This document shows positions 36,958 through 51,382 of a stretch of DNA of 64,000 bases, in pieces. Within the stretch, counting starts at the first letter, position 1; every line of letters begins with the position of its first letter. Source of the stretch: Variovorax sp. IB41. Lineage in GTDB: Bacteria > Pseudomonadota > Gammaproteobacteria > Burkholderiales > Burkholderiaceae_C. Under the pieces are notes generated by a model. The model was not told where the DNA came from, ran no database searches, and saw only the letters and a list, made by a program, of their open reading frames with translations. Made by a program: the position numbers and the translations under genes. Location of the stretch: contig NZ_JAEFCB010000007.1 in NCBI RefSeq assembly GCF_016405905.1, forward strand, positions 225,588-289,587, read 5' to 3'.

Positions 36958-38007
36958 TCATGCCGCACGCCGCAGCACCGCCCGGCGCCTGCCGGACGCG
37001 GTGAGGCCGAACAGGTCCTTCGGGTCGTCCAGCTCGGGCACCAGCGCGATCTTCTGGCCGATGCCGCGCTCGATCGCGAGCTGGTGGATGTAGCGCAGCG
37101 CGGTGTAGTCCTCCAGCGCAAAGCCGACCGAATCGAACACGGTGACCTGCTCGGCGGTCTCGCGCCCCGGCACTTCGCCCAGCAGCACCTTCCACAGTTC
37201 GTGCACCGGAAAGTCGGCGGCCAGCTGCTGGATCTCGCCCTCGACGCGGGTCTGCGCCTCGTACTCCACGAACACGCGCGCGCGGCGCAGCACGTCGGGG
37301 TGCAATTCGGTCTTGCCGGGCGAATCGCCGCCGACCGCGTTGATGTGCATGCCCGGCTCGATCATCTCGGCCGTGAGCACGGTCGCGCGGCCCTGGTAGG
37401 CGGTGACGGTGGTGACGATGTCGGCGCCGCGCACCGCGTCGGCCACGGAGCGGGCGCGCACGATCTCCAGCGGCGTGCACGCTGAGAGATGCCGCACCAG
37501 CTTGTCGGTGGCGTGCGGGTCGGTGTCGAACACGCGCACTTCCTCGATGCCCAGCAGCGCATGGAAAGCCAGCGCCTGGAACTCGCTCTGCGAGCCGTTG
37601 CCGATCAGCGCGAGGCTGCGCGAATCGGGCCGCGCCAGGGCCTGCGCCGCCATCGCGGAAGTGGCCGCCGTGCGCAGCGCGGTGGTGAGTGTGAGCTCGG
37701 ACAGCAGCACCGGATAGCCGGTGTCGACCTCCGCCAGCACGCCGAAGGCCATGACCGTCGGCAGCCCGACCTGGGTGTTGTGCGGATGCCCGTTGACGTA
37801 CTTGAAGGCGTAGGCACCGTCGTCGGCCACCGGCATCAGCTCGATCACGCCCAGGTGCGAATGGCTCGCGACGCGCGCCTTCTTGTCGAACTCGCGCCAG
37901 CGCATGAAGTCGTCGCGCAGCGCGTCGGCCAGCGCCTGGAGGAATTGCGGAACGCCGGTTTCATCCACCAGGCGAACCAGGCTGTGAACATCGATGAAGC
38001 GGGTCAT
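36958..38007 (-). CDS. Ornithine cyclodeaminase/mu-crystallin family protein
   Basis: A 349-residue NAD-dependent enzyme; start at 38007 with AAGGAG upstream. Motifs: FKYVNGHP and GLPTVMAFGVL in the substrate part and the dinucleotide-binding ALIGNGSQSEFQALAF (about residues 137-152), then VEYEAQTRVEGEIQQ. Family enzymes convert ornithine to proline with ammonia loss or reduce cyclic imines. With the deacetylase it suggests handling of acetylated ornithine or polyamine derivatives; this is inference. Confidence 0.88.
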   Translation of the reverse strand: MTRFIDVHSLVRLVDETGVPQFLQALADALRDDFMRWREFDKKARVASHSHLGVIELMPVADDGAYAFKYVNGHPHNTQVGLPTVMAFGVLAEVDTGYPVLLSELTLTTALRTAATSAMAAQALARPDSRSLALIGNGSQSEFQALAFHALLGIEEVRVFDTDPHATDKLVRHLSACTPLEIVRARSVADAVRGADIVTTVTAYQGRATVLTAEMIEPGMHINAVGGDSPGKTELHPDVLRRARVFVEYEAQTRVEGEIQQLAADFPVHELWKVLLGEVPGRETAEQVTVFDSVGFALEDYTALRYIHQLAIERGIGQKIALVPELDDPKDLFGLTASGRRRAVLRRAA

Positions 38008-38125
38008 GACATGGCTCCTTGCGTAGCCCGGCACGGCGCTTCATCCCCTCGCATGTTCAATCCACCATGGCTGATTCAGGATGCGCCTGCGCCAAGGGTT
38101 CGAAACCATTCTGCGCCTGCCTGCA

Positions 38126-43876
<5,751 letters not shown>

Positions 43877-44052
43877 GAATGCCTTGGGGGGTGGGGCAAA
43901 CATTCTAGGGAGAGCTCCGTGACGCATCTGTGCACTGCGTCACATGGTCCGGGCTTACGCAGGGGTTTGTCCGGATTCAGGCTTTGACACTTTTGATAAC
44001 AAATACGACGTTTGTTTTCAACTCCTCCCTGAGCATTCCTCGAAAGGCCTCC

Positions 44053-45165
44053 ATGACGAAGACGCGAACGCTTTGCGCCGCCGCCATTCTGGCGTTGACG
44101 GCGATGGGCGCCTCCGCCCAGATCCTCATCGGCCAGACCGCCGGCATGACCGGCTCGGTGGCCGCGAGCGTGAACGAGACCATCGGCGGCGCGCAGCTGG
44201 TGATCGACGCGGCCAATGCCCAGGGCGGCATCCACGGCGAGAAGATCGAGGTGATCCGCATGGACGACGCCTTCGACGTCAAGCGCGCCAGCGACAACGC
44301 CCGCGCGCTGATCGAGGACAAGAAGGTGGTGGCGCTCTTCATGAGCCGCGGCACGCCGCATTCGCAGGCGATCATTCCCTGGCTCGACAAGAACGAGGTG
44401 GCGCTGATCGGCCCTTCCACCGGCGCCATGGTGCTGCACAAGCCGCTGCAAAAGCACGTGTTCAACGTGCGCGCCACCTACCAGCGCGAAGCCGAGAAGG
44501 CGGTGCAGCACCTCCTGACCATCGGCCTCTCGCGCATCGCCGTGGTGTACGTGACCGACTCGTTCGGCAAGGACGCGCTCGAGGGCGCAATGACCGGCTT
44601 CACCAAGGGCAAGGCCACGCCGACGGTGACCATTCCGGCCGACCGCGACAAGCCCGACTACACGGCCATCGTGCCGGCCATCAAGGACGCCAACGCGCAG
44701 GCCGTGCTGTGGATCGGCTCGGGCATCGCGGTGGTCGACGGCATCAAGGCGCTGCGTGCCTCGGGCTCGGCGGCGCAGGTGGTCACGTTGTCGAACAACG
44801 CATCGTCGGGCTTCATCAAGCAACTGGGCGATGCGAGCCGCGGCGTGATCGTGACGCAGGTGTTTCCGAGCGAGCGGTCGATGGGCCAGCCGATGGTGAA
44901 GGAGGCGCTCACGCTCGCCAAGGCCAAGGGACAGGCGGAGCTCTCGCCCGCCGCGCTCGAAGGCTTCGCTTCGGCGAAGGTGCTGGTGGAGGCGCTGCGC
45001 CGCGCGGGTCCCAGGCCCACGCGCGCCAAGGTGCTGGCTGCGCTGGAAAGCATCCGCAGCTACGACCTCGGCGGCGGACTCGAGGTGAGCTACACGCCGC
45101 AGGACCACAGCGGCATCGATTTCGCGGACCTGGCGATCATCAGCGACGGGCGCTTCAAGCGCTGA
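44053..45165 (+). CDS. ABC transporter periplasmic binding protein, paralog 1
   Basis: A 370-residue Peripla_BP_6 (Leu/Ile/Val or urea type) binding protein with a signal peptide ending MGASA-Q near residue 21. The mature part begins QILIGQTAGMTG and shows GPSTGAM, FNVRATYQREAEKAV and a late DHSGIDFADLAII. It is first of three tandem paralogs and has a strong terminator after it. No permease or ATPase gene is present, so it must serve a transporter encoded elsewhere or act as a sensor. Confidence 0.9.
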   Translation: MTKTRTLCAAAILALTAMGASAQILIGQTAGMTGSVAASVNETIGGAQLVIDAANAQGGIHGEKIEVIRMDDAFDVKRASDNARALIEDKKVVALFMSRGTPHSQAIIPWLDKNEVALIGPSTGAMVLHKPLQKHVFNVRATYQREAEKAVQHLLTIGLSRIAVVYVTDSFGKDALEGAMTGFTKGKATPTVTIPADRDKPDYTAIVPAIKDANAQAVLWIGSGIAVVDGIKALRASGSAAQVVTLSNNASSGFIKQLGDASRGVIVTQVFPSERSMGQPMVKEALTLAKAKGQAELSPAALEGFASAKVLVEALRRAGPRPTRAKVLAALESIRSYDLGGGLEVSYTPQDHSGIDFADLAIISDGRFKR

Positions 45166-45189
45166 GCCGCCGCCCCTCTTTCCTCTTGC

Positions 45190-45220
45190 AACGGCCCGCC
45201 GGTTCTCCGGCGGGCCGTTT
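45190..45220 (+). terminator. Intrinsic terminator after binding-protein paralog 1
   Basis: AACGGCCCGCCGG (45190-45202) and CCGGCGGGCCGTT (45207-45219) form a 13-base-pair stem with a TTCT loop, followed by TTTGT. A near-identical stem follows paralog 2. Confidence 0.9.
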
Positions 45221-45245
45221 GTCTTTGGGTTCTGCAAACAATGGT

Positions 45246-45273
45246 TTGACAGGGTTTGCACGAGCAAACTAAT
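45246..45273 (+). promoter_or_regulatory. Candidate promoter of binding-protein paralog 2
   Basis: A perfect TTGACA (45246-45251), a 16-base gap and ACTAAT (45268-45273) precede paralog 2. The -10 is weak. A related but less promoter-like sequence stands before paralog 3. Confidence 0.45.
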
Positions 45274-45342
45274 GTCACCAACAGCAACACATTACACATC
45301 TTCTGACAGGGGCAAGTTCGCCTCTTGGAAAGGCTTTGTTCG

Positions 45343-46455
45343 ATGAAGACGATGTTTGCGTCCTGCGCCGTTGCGCTCCTCATGGCGGCGGTCGTACCCG
45401 GCGCGTCGGCCCAGATCGTGATCGGCCAGTCGGCCGATCTTTCGGGCCCGGTGGCCGCCAGCGTGAAGGAAACGATCCTGGGCTCGCAGCTGGTGATCGA
45501 CCAGGTCAATGCCCAGGGCGGCATCAACGGCGAGCAGATCGAGGTGATCCGGCTGGACGACGGCCTGGACGCCAAGCGCTCGCTGGAAAACACCCGCATC
45601 CTGATCGAGGACAAGAAGGTCGTCGCGCTGCTGCTGAACCGCGGCACGCCCAACGCGCTGGCCGTCATTCCGCTGCTCGACAAGTACGGCGTGGCGCTGG
45701 TCGGCCCCTCGACCGGCGCGATGGCGCTGCACAAGCCGCTGCAGAAGAACATCTTCAACGTGCGCTCGACCTACCAGCGCGAGGCCGAGAAGGCGGTGCA
45801 GCACCTGCAGACCACCGGCATCCAGCGCATCGCCGTGGTCCAGGCCGACGACTCCTTCGGCAAGGACGCGATGGAGGGCGCGAACAAGGGCTTCGAGAAG
45901 GCAGGCCTCAAGCCCGTGGTGCTGGCCCTGGCCGACCGCAACAAGCCCGATTTCGCGAGCATCGTGCCGCAGCTCACCAAGGCCAACGCGCAGGCGGTGC
46001 TGTGGATCGGCTCGGGCACCTCGGTGACCGACGGCGTGAAGGCGCTGCGCGCGGCGGGCTCGGCGGCGCAGATCATCACGCTCTCGAACAACGCGGCCTC
46101 GGGCTTCATCAAGGAACTGGGCTCGGCGAGCGCGGGCGTGATCATCACGCAGGTGCTGCCCTATGAGCGCTCCTTCGGCCATCCGCTGATCAAGGAGGCG
46201 CTGGCGCTCGCCAAGGCCAAGGGTCAGAACGACCTGTCGCCGGCGCTGCTCGAGGGCTTCGTCGCGACCAAGGTGCTGGTGGAGGCGCTGCGCCGCACGG
46301 GCCCCAAGCCCACGCGCGCGAAGCTCATCGCCACGCTCAACAGCTTCCAGTACGACGTGGGCGGCGGCGTCGACGTGAGCTACTCGCCGACCGACCATTC
46401 GGGCATCGACTACGTCGATCTGTCGATCGTGAGCGAAGGCCGCTTCAAGCGCTGA
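45343..46455 (+). CDS. ABC transporter periplasmic binding protein, paralog 2
   Basis: A 370-residue Peripla_BP_6 protein with the same length and layout as paralog 1: signal peptide to GASA-Q, then QIVIGQSADLSG, GPSTGAM, FNVRSTYQREAEKAV and DHSGIDYVDLSIV. Start at 45343, where GGAAAGG lies nine bases upstream; a TTG at 45325 is less likely. It is much closer to paralog 3 than to paralog 1, pointing to two rounds of duplication. Confidence 0.9.
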   Translation: MKTMFASCAVALLMAAVVPGASAQIVIGQSADLSGPVAASVKETILGSQLVIDQVNAQGGINGEQIEVIRLDDGLDAKRSLENTRILIEDKKVVALLLNRGTPNALAVIPLLDKYGVALVGPSTGAMALHKPLQKNIFNVRSTYQREAEKAVQHLQTTGIQRIAVVQADDSFGKDAMEGANKGFEKAGLKPVVLALADRNKPDFASIVPQLTKANAQAVLWIGSGTSVTDGVKALRAAGSAAQIITLSNNAASGFIKELGSASAGVIITQVLPYERSFGHPLIKEALALAKAKGQNDLSPALLEGFVATKVLVEALRRTGPKPTRAKLIATLNSFQYDVGGGVDVSYSPTDHSGIDYVDLSIVSEGRFKR

Positions 46456-46482
46456 CCGCACCCTTTCCCGTTCCCCGCAATC

Positions 46483-46513
46483 ACGGCCCGCCGGTGCACC
46501 CGGCGGGCCGTTT
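46483..46513 (+). terminator. Intrinsic terminator after binding-protein paralog 2
   Basis: ACGGCCCGCCGG (46483-46494) and CCGGCGGGCCGT (46500-46511) form a stem with a short loop, followed by TTTCTGTTT. It is evidently a copy of the terminator after paralog 1. Confidence 0.88.
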
Positions 46514-46632
46514 CTGTTTGCGCATTGAAAACAACGGTCCGCAGGGTTTCCACAAGCAGAGAAATGTCACTTAAAGAAACAAACTACACATCTTTTGACA
46601 ATCACGAACAGTTCGTGGAAAGACTCTGCCCG

Positions 46633-47748
46633 ATGAAGAAGATATTCAAGTCCTGCGCCGCCGCGCTCGTGCTGGCCGCGGCCTCCCAGGGGGCGCCGGC
46701 CCAGATCGTGATCGGCCAGTCGGCCGACCTCTCCGGCCTGGTCTCGGCCAGCGTGAAGGAGGCGATCCTGGGCTCGCAGCTGGTCATCGACCAGGTCAAC
46801 GCGCAAGGCGGCATCAATGGCGAGCGGATCGAGGTGATCCGGCTGGACGACGGCTTCGACCCCAAGCGCTCGGTGGAGAACACGCGCATCCTGATCGAGG
46901 ACAAGAAGGTCGTCGCGCTGCTGCTGAACCGCGGCACGCCCAACGCGCTGGCCGTCATTCCGTTGCTGGACAAGTACGGCGTGCCGCTGGTCGGCCCTTC
47001 GACCGGCGCGATGGCGCTGCACCAGCCGGTGCCCAAGAACATCTTCAACGTGCGCTCGACCTACCAGCGCGAGGCCGAGAAGGCGGTGCAGCACCTGCAC
47101 ACCATCGGCATCCAGCGCATCGGCGTGGTGCAGGAGCAGGATTCGGCCTTCGCCACCGACGCCATGGTGGGCGCGAACAAGGGCTTCGAGAGCGCGAAGA
47201 CCAAGCCCGCGGTGGTGGTTCCGGCCGACCGCCGCAAGCCCGACTACGGCACCATCGTGCCGCCCCTGACGCAGGCGAACGTGCAGGCCGTGCTCTGGAT
47301 CGCTTCAGGCACCGCCGTCACTGAAGGCGTGAAGGCGCTGCGCGCGGCCGGCTCGGCCGCGCAGGTGATCACCCTGTCGAACAACGCGGCTTCGGGCTTC
47401 ATCAAGGAACTGGGCACGTCGAGCGGCGGCGTCATCGTCACGCAGGTGCTGCCCTATGAGCGCTCGTTCGGCCACCCGCTGATCAAGGAAGCTATGGCGC
47501 TCGCGAAGGCCAAGGGCCAGAACGAGCTGTCGCCCGCGCTGCTCGAGGGCTTCGTGGCGACCAAGGTGCTGGTGGAGGCGCTGCGCCGCACCGGCCCCAA
47601 GCCCACGCGCGCGCGGCTGCTCGCCACGCTCAACAGCTTTCAGTACGACGTGGGCGGCGGGCTCGACGTGAGCTATTCGCCGACGGACCACTCGGGCATC
47701 GACTACGTCGATCTTTCGATCATCAGCGAGGGCCGCTTCAAGCGCTGA
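46633..47748 (+). CDS. ABC transporter periplasmic binding protein, paralog 3
   Basis: A 371-residue Peripla_BP_6 protein almost collinear with paralog 2, including QIVIGQSADLSG and the shared tail EGRFKR. One residue is inserted near EQDSAFATDAM, where paralog 2 has ADDSFGKDAM. A ligand-site segment differs too (HQPVPKN against HKPLQKN). Start at 46633 with GGAAAGA upstream. The gene is convergent with a small membrane-protein gene. Confidence 0.9.
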   Translation: MKKIFKSCAAALVLAAASQGAPAQIVIGQSADLSGLVSASVKEAILGSQLVIDQVNAQGGINGERIEVIRLDDGFDPKRSVENTRILIEDKKVVALLLNRGTPNALAVIPLLDKYGVPLVGPSTGAMALHQPVPKNIFNVRSTYQREAEKAVQHLHTIGIQRIGVVQEQDSAFATDAMVGANKGFESAKTKPAVVVPADRRKPDYGTIVPPLTQANVQAVLWIASGTAVTEGVKALRAAGSAAQVITLSNNAASGFIKELGTSSGGVIVTQVLPYERSFGHPLIKEAMALAKAKGQNELSPALLEGFVATKVLVEALRRTGPKPTRARLLATLNSFQYDVGGGLDVSYSPTDHSGIDYVDLSIISEGRFKR

Positions 47749-47769
47749 TCGCTTCCCCAGCCGCGCCGA

Positions 47770-47916
47770 TTACTTGGGCGCGGCGGCGGGCGCCGGCTCG
47801 TGCGTGGTGTCGCCCCCGTGCTTCTCGCCCGACATGTCGACCTTGTCGCCGGCCTTGGAGATCACGTACAGGGCAATGGCGGCGAAGATGACGAAGCCGA
47901 TGGCGAGTTTCCACAT
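47770..47916 (-). CDS. Small single-span membrane protein (48 residues)
   Basis: An unlisted short gene: the ATG at 47916-47914 follows AGGAG at a good distance, and the frame runs 48 codons to TAA at 47770. The product starts MWKLAIGFVIFAAIALYVIS (one membrane span) and continues with a hydrophilic, Pro/Ala-rich tail KAGDKVDMSGEKHGGDT to AAAPK. The coding style fits the neighbours. It may be a small accessory protein, perhaps of the transporter gene upstream; function unknown. Confidence 0.7.
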   Translation of the reverse strand: MWKLAIGFVIFAAIALYVISKAGDKVDMSGEKHGGDTTHEPAPAAAPK

Positions 47917-47967
47917 GGGTGCTGTCTCCTGAAGAGGATAGTGATGACGAGGATGAAGGGGTTCAAG

Positions 47968-48006
47968 AAAAGGGCCTCATGCCGTTGGATGGCATGAAGC
48001 CCCTTT
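47968..48006 (-). terminator. Intrinsic terminator after the MHS transporter
   Basis: On the minus strand a stem of about 14 base pairs (AAAGGGGCTTCATGCC with GGCATGAGGCCCTTTT, one bulge) with a 7-base loop lies about 65 bases after the transporter stop, and ahead of the small membrane-protein gene. Confidence 0.82.
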
Positions 48007-48069
48007 GTTGAACGGAGGGCCGCTCGCGCAGCCCTCCTCTCGCACGATCGATACGTGCGATACGTGCGA

Positions 48070-49764
48070 TCAGTCGTTCGCGTAGATGTCCACGTCCTTC
48101 GTCTCGCGGATGAAGAGCGTGCCCACCACGAGCGTGACGCCCGCGATGATGATCGGGTACCACAGGCCGTTGTACATGTTGCCCGTGGAGGCCACGATGG
48201 CGAACGCGGTGGTTGGCAGCAGGCCGCCGAACCAGCCGTTGCCGATGTGGTACGGCAGGCTCATCGAGGTGTAGCGGATGCGCGTGGGGAACATCTCCAC
48301 CAGCATCGCCGCGATCGGGCCGTAGACCATCGTCACCAGCAGCACCAGCCAGAACAAGAGGACGATGGTCAGCACCTTGTTGATCTTGGCCGGATCGGCC
48401 TTGGAGGGGTAGCCCGCGATCTTCAGGTCTTCGGCCACGCCCTTCTTGAAGGCGGCGATTTCCTTGGCGGAGCCTTCGTCGAACTTGAGGTTCACGACGT
48501 TGCCGATGGGTGCCTCGACCGTCTTGTCGCCGATCTTCACGACGGCCTTCGAACCCGGCGCGCCGGCCACGTTCTCATAGCTCACCGAGTTCTGCACGAG
48601 GTAGCGCTTGGCGATGTCGCACGAGCTTCGGAAGTCGATCTCGCGGGCCACCGGGTTGCCCTGGAACGAGCAGGTCGCCGGGTCGGCCGTCACCGTGACG
48701 CCGGCGGTGGCCTGCGCGCGGGCGAGGTCCGGGTTGGCGGCTTCGGTCAGCATCTTGAAGACCGGGAAGTAGGTGACCACGGCCAGGAGGCACCCGGCCA
48801 TGATGATCGGCTTGCGGCCAATCTTGTCCGACAGCGTGCCGAAGATCACGAAGAAGGGCGTGCCCAGCAGCAGTGCCGCGGCGATCATCAGGTTGGCCGT
48901 GGTCGCATCGACCTTCAGCTGTGCCGTGAGGAAGAAGAGCGCATAGAACTGGCCCGAATACCACACCACCGCCTGACCGGCCGTGAGGCCGACCAGCGCC
49001 AGGATCACGATCTTCAGGTTCTTCCACTCGCCGAACGATTCGGCCAGCGGCGCCTTGGAGGTCTTGCCCTCGGCCTTCATCTTCTGGAAGGCGGGCGACT
49101 CGGACAGCGTCAGTCGAATCCACACCGAAATGCCCAGCAGCAGGATCGACACCAGGAACGGCACGCGCCAGCCCCAGTCGTTGAACACCGCTTCGCCCAG
49201 GCCTTCGCGCACGCCCAGGATCACCAGCAAGCTCAGGAACAGGCCCAGCGTTGCCGTGGTCTGGATCCACGAGGTGTACGCACCGCGCTTGCCGTGCGGC
49301 GAGTGCTCGGCCACGTAGGTGGCGGCACCGCCGTACTCGCCGCCGAGCGCCAGGCCCTGCAGCATGCGCAGCGCGATCAGGATCACCGGCGCCGCGACGC
49401 CGATGGTCGCGTAGCTGGGCAGGAGGCCGACGATGAACGTCGACAGGCCCATGATCAGGATCGTCACCAGGAACGTGTACTTGCGCCCGATCATGTCGCC
49501 CAGCCGGCCGAACACGATGGCGCCGAACGGACGCACCAGGAAGCCGGCGGCGAACGCCAGCAGCGCGAAGATGAAGGCGGCGCCCGCATCCAGGCCGCTG
49601 AAGAACTGCTTGGCGATGATCGCCGCGAGCGAACCGTAGAGGTAGAAGTCGTACCACTCGAACACGGTGCCGAGCGAGGAGGCGAAGATGACTTTCTTCT
49701 CCTCCGAGGACATGGGCCGGGGGGCCGGGTGCGGCACTCCCCGTGAATCTAGTGTGGCGGCCAT
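48070..49764 (-). CDS. MFS metabolite:H+ symporter (MHS family)
   Basis: A 564-residue symporter for small organic acids or osmolytes. Motifs: GTVFEWYDFYLYG at the first span (an MHS hallmark), GRLGDMIGRKYT (motif A), GEYGGAATYVAEHSP and DKIGRKP in the second half. A soluble insert of about 110 residues (about residues 365-470), including SFQGNPVAREID and two cysteines, interrupts the second half between membrane spans. This makes the protein longer than the usual 430-450 residues. Start at 49764 with AGGAGA upstream. Confidence 0.9.
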   Translation of the reverse strand: MAATLDSRGVPHPAPRPMSSEEKKVIFASSLGTVFEWYDFYLYGSLAAIIAKQFFSGLDAGAAFIFALLAFAAGFLVRPFGAIVFGRLGDMIGRKYTFLVTILIMGLSTFIVGLLPSYATIGVAAPVILIALRMLQGLALGGEYGGAATYVAEHSPHGKRGAYTSWIQTTATLGLFLSLLVILGVREGLGEAVFNDWGWRVPFLVSILLLGISVWIRLTLSESPAFQKMKAEGKTSKAPLAESFGEWKNLKIVILALVGLTAGQAVVWYSGQFYALFFLTAQLKVDATTANLMIAAALLLGTPFFVIFGTLSDKIGRKPIIMAGCLLAVVTYFPVFKMLTEAANPDLARAQATAGVTVTADPATCSFQGNPVAREIDFRSSCDIAKRYLVQNSVSYENVAGAPGSKAVVKIGDKTVEAPIGNVVNLKFDEGSAKEIAAFKKGVAEDLKIAGYPSKADPAKINKVLTIVLLFWLVLLVTMVYGPIAAMLVEMFPTRIRYTSMSLPYHIGNGWFGGLLPTTAFAIVASTGNMYNGLWYPIIIAGVTLVVGTLFIRETKDVDIYAND

Positions 49765-49956
49765 TGCGTCGTCTCCTGTGTGTTTGCGTTCATGCGGCAC
49801 CCGGTATCCGGGGCCGTGAGGCATTCTTGGAGGCGTGACTGACCCGAGACTTGCGCGAAACTGAACCGATGCTTACGGATTAAGGTGAAACCCGCGGTGC
49901 GCGTTTCAGCCTGTAAGAAATCGCAACCCTGCGCGGGTTTGTCCTCAGAAGCCTTT

Positions 49957-50601
49957 TCAGGCCTTGCTGCTGCGCAGCAATGAGGGGCGTTGGTCGGCCG
50001 CGCTCCATTGCGGACCGTCAAACCACGCATCACCCGACAGGTACGCGCGCAGCATCGCGAGGCCATCGAAGCCCCAGAAGAGACGCCCGTCGACCACATA
50101 CGCGGGCGTTCCGAACACGCCGAGCGCGAGCGCTTCGTCGGTGTTGCGTTTGAGAAGCGCCTTGCTCTCGTCGCTGCCCGCTTCGCGCCTGGGTTGCAAT
50201 TGCGCGGTGAGCGCGGCGAGCCGCGCGGCATCGGCCGCTTCCTCGCCGCCGCGCCACACGTTGCGCAGGATGGTCTCGGCCGCGAGGCGGCTGACGGTGC
50301 CGTCGTCGCTCGTCGATACCGCCAGGCGCAGGTGCGGCAGCGGGTTGTAGGGGTGCGAGGCCGGCATCTCGATCTGGATGCCGTGGGCCTGCCCGAGCCA
50401 CAGCACGTGGCGGTAGGTCCAGCTGCGTTTGGACGGAATCTCGGCCGGCCCGAGCTGGCCGTGTTGCTTGAGCAGCGCGCCCAGCAGCACCGGCTTGTAG
50501 GCCACGCTGTAGCTCAGCCCTTGGAGCGCCTCCGGCAGGTGCTCGAACGCGAGGTGCGCGTAGGGCGAGATGAAGTCGATATAGAAGTCGATGTGCTTCA
50601 T
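49957..50601 (-). CDS. 2-hydroxychromene-2-carboxylate isomerase (DsbA/GST-kappa family)
   Basis: A 214-residue thioredoxin-fold protein beginning MKHIDFYIDFISPYAHLAFEH (pieces: FYIDFISPYAH, residues 5-15). The CxxC of DsbA is replaced by S-P, as in the glutathione-dependent isomerase HCCA and GST kappa. GVFGTPAYVVDG supplies the cis-proline loop. The enzyme family isomerises an intermediate of naphthalene-type degradation, but many members have other roles. Its ATG overlaps the DUF1289 gene stop. Confidence 0.86.
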   Translation of the reverse strand: MKHIDFYIDFISPYAHLAFEHLPEALQGLSYSVAYKPVLLGALLKQHGQLGPAEIPSKRSWTYRHVLWLGQAHGIQIEMPASHPYNPLPHLRLAVSTSDDGTVSRLAAETILRNVWRGGEEAADAARLAALTAQLQPRREAGSDESKALLKRNTDEALALGVFGTPAYVVDGRLFWGFDGLAMLRAYLSGDAWFDGPQWSAADQRPSLLRSSKA

Positions 50602-50864
50602 GCGTCGTGGTCTCCGGAGGTTTCCGGAACGCGCCAGATGCCGGCCCGGGCCCGCAACTCTATCGCGCGCCACACGCCGCGCCGCGCATCGTCTTGCATC
50701 TTGCTCCAGTCCGCGATCTCGGGAATGGTGCGCAGGCACCCTTCGCAAAAGCCGCTCAGGCGGTCCATGCGGCAGACCGAGGTGCAGGGCGAGGGAACGT
50801 CTTCGGGCAGCTCGCGCACGGCCTCCGCGCGCGCGGCCAGGGTCTCGGCTTCCGCGAAGTTCAA
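50598..50864 (-). CDS. DUF1289 family Cys-rich small protein
   Basis: An 88-residue protein with the DUF1289 pattern PCTSVCRMD...GFCEGCLRT (Cys27, Cys31, Cys40, Cys43), a probable zinc or Fe-S knuckle. Start overlaps the YbaK gene stop and its stop overlaps the isomerase start, so the three genes form one coupled unit. Molecular function of the family is unknown. Confidence 0.88.
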   Translation of the reverse strand: MNFAEAETLAARAEAVRELPEDVPSPCTSVCRMDRLSGFCEGCLRTIPEIADWSKMQDDARRGVWRAIELRARAGIWRVPETSGDHDA

Positions 50865-51349
50865 ACCACGTCCGCCACCGGCGCGCCGGTGAGCGCTTCG
50901 AGGTCCTGCGGCCGGAGCTGGAACACCGCGTGCGGATGGCCCGCCGCGGCCCAGATCTCCTCGAAGCGGAAGAGCTCGCGGTCGATCAGCACCACGGGTT
51001 TCGTTGCATGCCCCACGGGCGAGACGCCGCCGATGGTGAAGCCGGTGCGCGCCTTCACGAACTCGGCATCAGCGCGGCCGGTCTTGCCGATGAGCGCATC
51101 GACCTTCTTCTCGTCCACGCGCTTGTCGCCCGAGGTGATGACCAGCACCGCCGCGTCGTCGCTCTTGCGGCGAAAGATGATGCTCTTGGCGATCTGCCCG
51201 ACCGCGATGCCGAGCGCATCGGCCGCCTGCTGCGCGGTGCGGCAGGCGTCGTCGAGCATGCGCGGTGAGTGAGGATGGCCGGCGTCCTGCAGTACGCGGG
51301 AGACGCGCTGGACGCCTTCGGGGAGGGAGTGGAGTTCAGAGCCGCACAT
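50861..51349 (-). CDS. YbaK/EbsC-type aminoacyl-tRNA deacylase
   Basis: A 162-residue protein with YbaK-fold features: the IAKSIIFRRK segment with the conserved lysine, VITSGDKRVDEKK, and the glycine-rich GFTIGGVSPVGH. Family members hydrolyse mischarged tRNA (Cys-tRNA-Pro or Ala-tRNA-Pro). It is first in a three-gene coupled unit with DUF1289 and the isomerase. Confidence 0.88.
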   Translation of the reverse strand: MCGSELHSLPEGVQRVSRVLQDAGHPHSPRMLDDACRTAQQAADALGIAVGQIAKSIIFRRKSDDAAVLVITSGDKRVDEKKVDALIGKTGRADAEFVKARTGFTIGGVSPVGHATKPVVLIDRELFRFEEIWAAAGHPHAVFQLRPQDLEALTGAPVADVV

Positions 51350-51382
51350 GGGTTCGAATCTACAAGAGAAGACCGAGCGCTC

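Noticed and set aside
43984..44010. TTGACA-like sequence ahead of binding-protein paralog 1 as a promoter
   Set aside because: A TTGACA hexamer is present, but no acceptable -10 lies at 16-18 bases.
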